Shown one piece after another: positions 62,574-64,000 of a stretch of 64,000 bases of DNA (within the stretch, counting starts at the first letter, position 1; the number at the start of each line of letters is the position of its first letter). The notes beneath the pieces were generated by a model. The model made no database searches. It was not told the DNA's origin and saw only the letters and a program-made list of their open reading frames with translations. This stretch comes from Nonomuraea candida (GTDB lineage Bacteria; Actinomycetota; Actinomycetes; Streptosporangiales; Streptosporangiaceae). The position numbers were made by a program, and so were the translations under genes. The DNA lies in contig NZ_JOAG01000029.1 in the NCBI RefSeq assembly GCF_000725485.1, forward strand, positions 62,001-126,000, written 5' to 3'.

Positions 62574-63665
62574 TTGCAGCTACGGGGCATTTCGCAGAAC
62601 ATAACGAACACCGCATATGCCGGCGTCATTCTGGCGATGGTCGCGGTGCTGGCCGCGTGCTCAAGCGCCGAGGGCTCCCACGCCCCGCCGCCCGGCGTCC
62701 GGGTGCCGGCGGCCAAGCCGGCGGGCACGCCCGCCTGCACGGCCACCAGCCGGCTCATCCCGTCCTGCGGCGCCTGGTGGGGCATGGCGCCGGAGGTCTT
62801 CACCGGCGCGGACATCGAGCAGGCGCTGCACGGGGCCGAGGAGCGCATGGGCGCGGCGGCCGACGTGCTGCACGTCTATCACCGGGGCAGTGAGCTGTTC
62901 CCCACGGAGGCGGAGGTCCGGCTGGCCCGCGACCCGGCCAGGCCGCGGCTGCTCATGATCAACTGGAAGCCGTCGCTGGAGCGCACCTGGGCGGAGATCG
63001 CCAAGGGGGAGCTCGACGCCCGGATCGACCGGCTGGCCGGCTACCTGCGGCGCACGTTCCCCGAGCGGTTCTTCCTCACGCTGCACCACGAGCCGGAGAA
63101 CGACGTCGACGCGGCCACCGGCTCGGGCATGCGGGCCGCCGACTACGCGGCCATGTTCCGGCACGTGGTGCAGCGGCTGCGGGCCGGGGGCGTGAAGAAC
63201 GCCGTCATGGTCATGACGTACATGGGGGCGCCCAACTGGGCGGCCGAGCCCTGGTTCGAGGAGCTCTACCCGGGCGACGACGTGGTCGACTGGGTGGCGA
63301 TGGACCCGTACGCCGACGACCGGGTGCAGGACTTCGACGGGCTGGTCAACAAGACGCGCAAGGAATATCCCGACTGGCCGGGCTTCTACCGGTGGATGCA
63401 GGCCCGCTTCCCCGGCAAGCCGGTGATGGTGGCCGAGTGGGGGGTGTTCGAGCGGCCGGACGACCGCGCGTTCAAGCGCAAGTTCTTCGAGTCGGTGCTG
63501 CGCCAGATCAAGCGGTATCCACAGATCAAGGCGCTGCTCTACTTCGACTCGCCGCAGGCGCCGCGCGGTGACACCAGCTTCGACTCCGATCCCGGGGCCG
63601 ACCGGGCGTTCAGCGCGCTGGCTCGAGATCGCTACTTTCGCGCGACGCCCGTGCCGCGGCCCTGA
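62574..63665 (+). CDS. Lipoprotein with GH26-like glycoside hydrolase domain
   Basis: 363 residues. Lipoprotein signal VILAMVAVLAACSS (lipobox LAAC, Cys about 29). The TIM-barrel domain starts SCGAWWGMAPE. FFLTLHHEPENDVD (about 166-179) holds the likely acid/base Glu and KPVMVAEWGVFE (about 282-293) the nucleophile Glu, the GH26 mannanase pattern. TTG 62574 has GGAAGG close by. Divergent from the polysaccharide operon, so it could trim or release that polymer. The 3' end overlaps the convergent TauE-like gene by 56 bp. Confidence 0.8.
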   Translation: MQLRGISQNITNTAYAGVILAMVAVLAACSSAEGSHAPPPGVRVPAAKPAGTPACTATSRLIPSCGAWWGMAPEVFTGADIEQALHGAEERMGAAADVLHVYHRGSELFPTEAEVRLARDPARPRLLMINWKPSLERTWAEIAKGELDARIDRLAGYLRRTFPERFFLTLHHEPENDVDAATGSGMRAADYAAMFRHVVQRLRAGGVKNAVMVMTYMGAPNWAAEPWFEELYPGDDVVDWVAMDPYADDRVQDFDGLVNKTRKEYPDWPGFYRWMQARFPGKPVMVAEWGVFERPDDRAFKRKFFESVLRQIKRYPQIKALLYFDSPQAPRGDTSFDSDPGADRAFSALARDRYFRATPVPRP

Positions 63666-64000
63666 CCCGCAGCCGCCAGCCCGCCACCGTGACCGCGGTG
63701 GCGGCCAGCAGCGCCCAGACGGTGGGCACGTTGCCGACGTCGAGGAGCTTGAGCGCGGAGGCGAGCAGGACGATCGCCAGCAGGGCCCTGATCAGGCCGC
63801 CCGGCGCGCGGGAGGAGATCCGCGCGCCGAGGTAGACGCCGGGGATCGAGCCGATGAGCAGCGACAGCGTGAGGTCCATCTGGAAGTCGCCGAACAGCAG
63901 GTGGCCGAGCGCGGCGGCGGCGACCAGCGGCACCGCCTGCACCAGGTCGGTGCCGACGAGCTGGTTGGCCTTGAGCGCGGGATACAGGACGAGCAGGGCC
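63610..64000 (-). CDS. TauE/SafE (TSUP) family membrane exporter, C-terminal part
   Basis: The frame stays open to the window edge; the visible part includes LVGTDLVQAVPLVAAAALGHLLFG, the second-half motif of sulfite/organosulfonate exporters of the TSUP family, and two to three TM helices (LTLSLLIGSIPGVYLGARIS, RALLAIVLLASALKLLDVG, WALLAATAVTVAGW). Next to a sulfate-activation locus a sulfur-related role is conceivable, but TSUP proteins vary. The start lies outside the window. Confidence 0.85.
   Translation of the reverse strand, partial: ALLVLYPALKANQLVGTDLVQAVPLVAAAALGHLLFGDFQMDLTLSLLIGSIPGVYLGARISSRAPGGLIRALLAIVLLASALKLLDVGNVPTVWALLAATAVTVAGWRLRVRAAARASRESSDLEPAR

Overview
The window is GC-rich chromosomal DNA (about 70% or more by eye) with strong third-position G/C bias and frequent GTG/TTG starts. 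The conserved blocks metG-tatD-rpf-rsmA-ispE, tRNA-Gln-glmU-prs-rplY-pth, PMT-rsmI and mutT1-ppk place it in an actinomycete. A Streptosporangiales-type genome (Nonomuraea-like) is my inference, not a shown fact. I found no transposase, phage gene or CRISPR array.

Layout. 1-5.3 kb: 3' part of a P450, a LysR/RidA divergent pair, two secreted proteins (one a metallopeptidase homologue that has lost HExxH) and a prolyl aminopeptidase gene broken by an internal deletion. 5.3-6.4 kb: divergent Lrp/DUF2000 pair. 6.4-9.0 kb: a compact lasso-peptide locus (precursor, cyclase, B2 protease) with no B1/RRE gene and no exporter, followed by a leaderless-type substrate-binding protein and an MFS exporter. 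12-15.7 kb: hydrolase, YCII-protein remnant, DUF5996 protein and a conserved hypothetical. 15.8-22.8 kb: envelope glycosylation (two PMT-family protein mannosyltransferases flanking rsmI, a membrane glycosyltransferase and a DPM/DPG-type GT2). 23-33.3 kb: metG-tatD-rpf, a Ser/Thr kinase translationally coupled to an FG-GAP protein, rsmA, an NlpC/P60 hydrolase and ispE. 33.7-37.5 kb: ABC-F ATPase, divergent MarR/tam pair, glyoxalase remnant. 37.5-42 kb: a polyphosphate island (CYTH-CHAD, mutT1, ppk). 42-44 kb: desaturase and TetR regulator. 44.3-48.6 kb: tRNA-Gln and glmU-prs-rplY-pth.

48.7-63.7 kb is the largest accessory system: a predicted sulfated exopolysaccharide locus built from two convergent operons. 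The plus operon holds an initiating sugar-phosphate transferase, PAP phosphatase (cysQ), ATP sulfurylase (cysD, cysN), a sulfotransferase, a GT2 and a WecG/TagA transferase. The minus operon holds a Wzz-like protein with a degenerate kinase domain, a Wzy-like polymerase, an APH-fold kinase, two more sulfotransferases and a flippase, nearly all joined by 4-nt stop/start overlaps. A divergent GH26-like lipoprotein could trim the polymer. The parts suggest activated sulfate is made locally and used by three sulfotransferases on a lipid-linked or polymerised glycan, but APS kinase (cysC) is absent and must come from elsewhere. The window ends in a TauE/SafE-type exporter.

Recurrent oddities: short tandem repeats of 17-37 bp sit after many genes, and several genes carry repeat-driven changes. 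In the rpf gene an 83-bp duplication appears to have removed the native stop codon.
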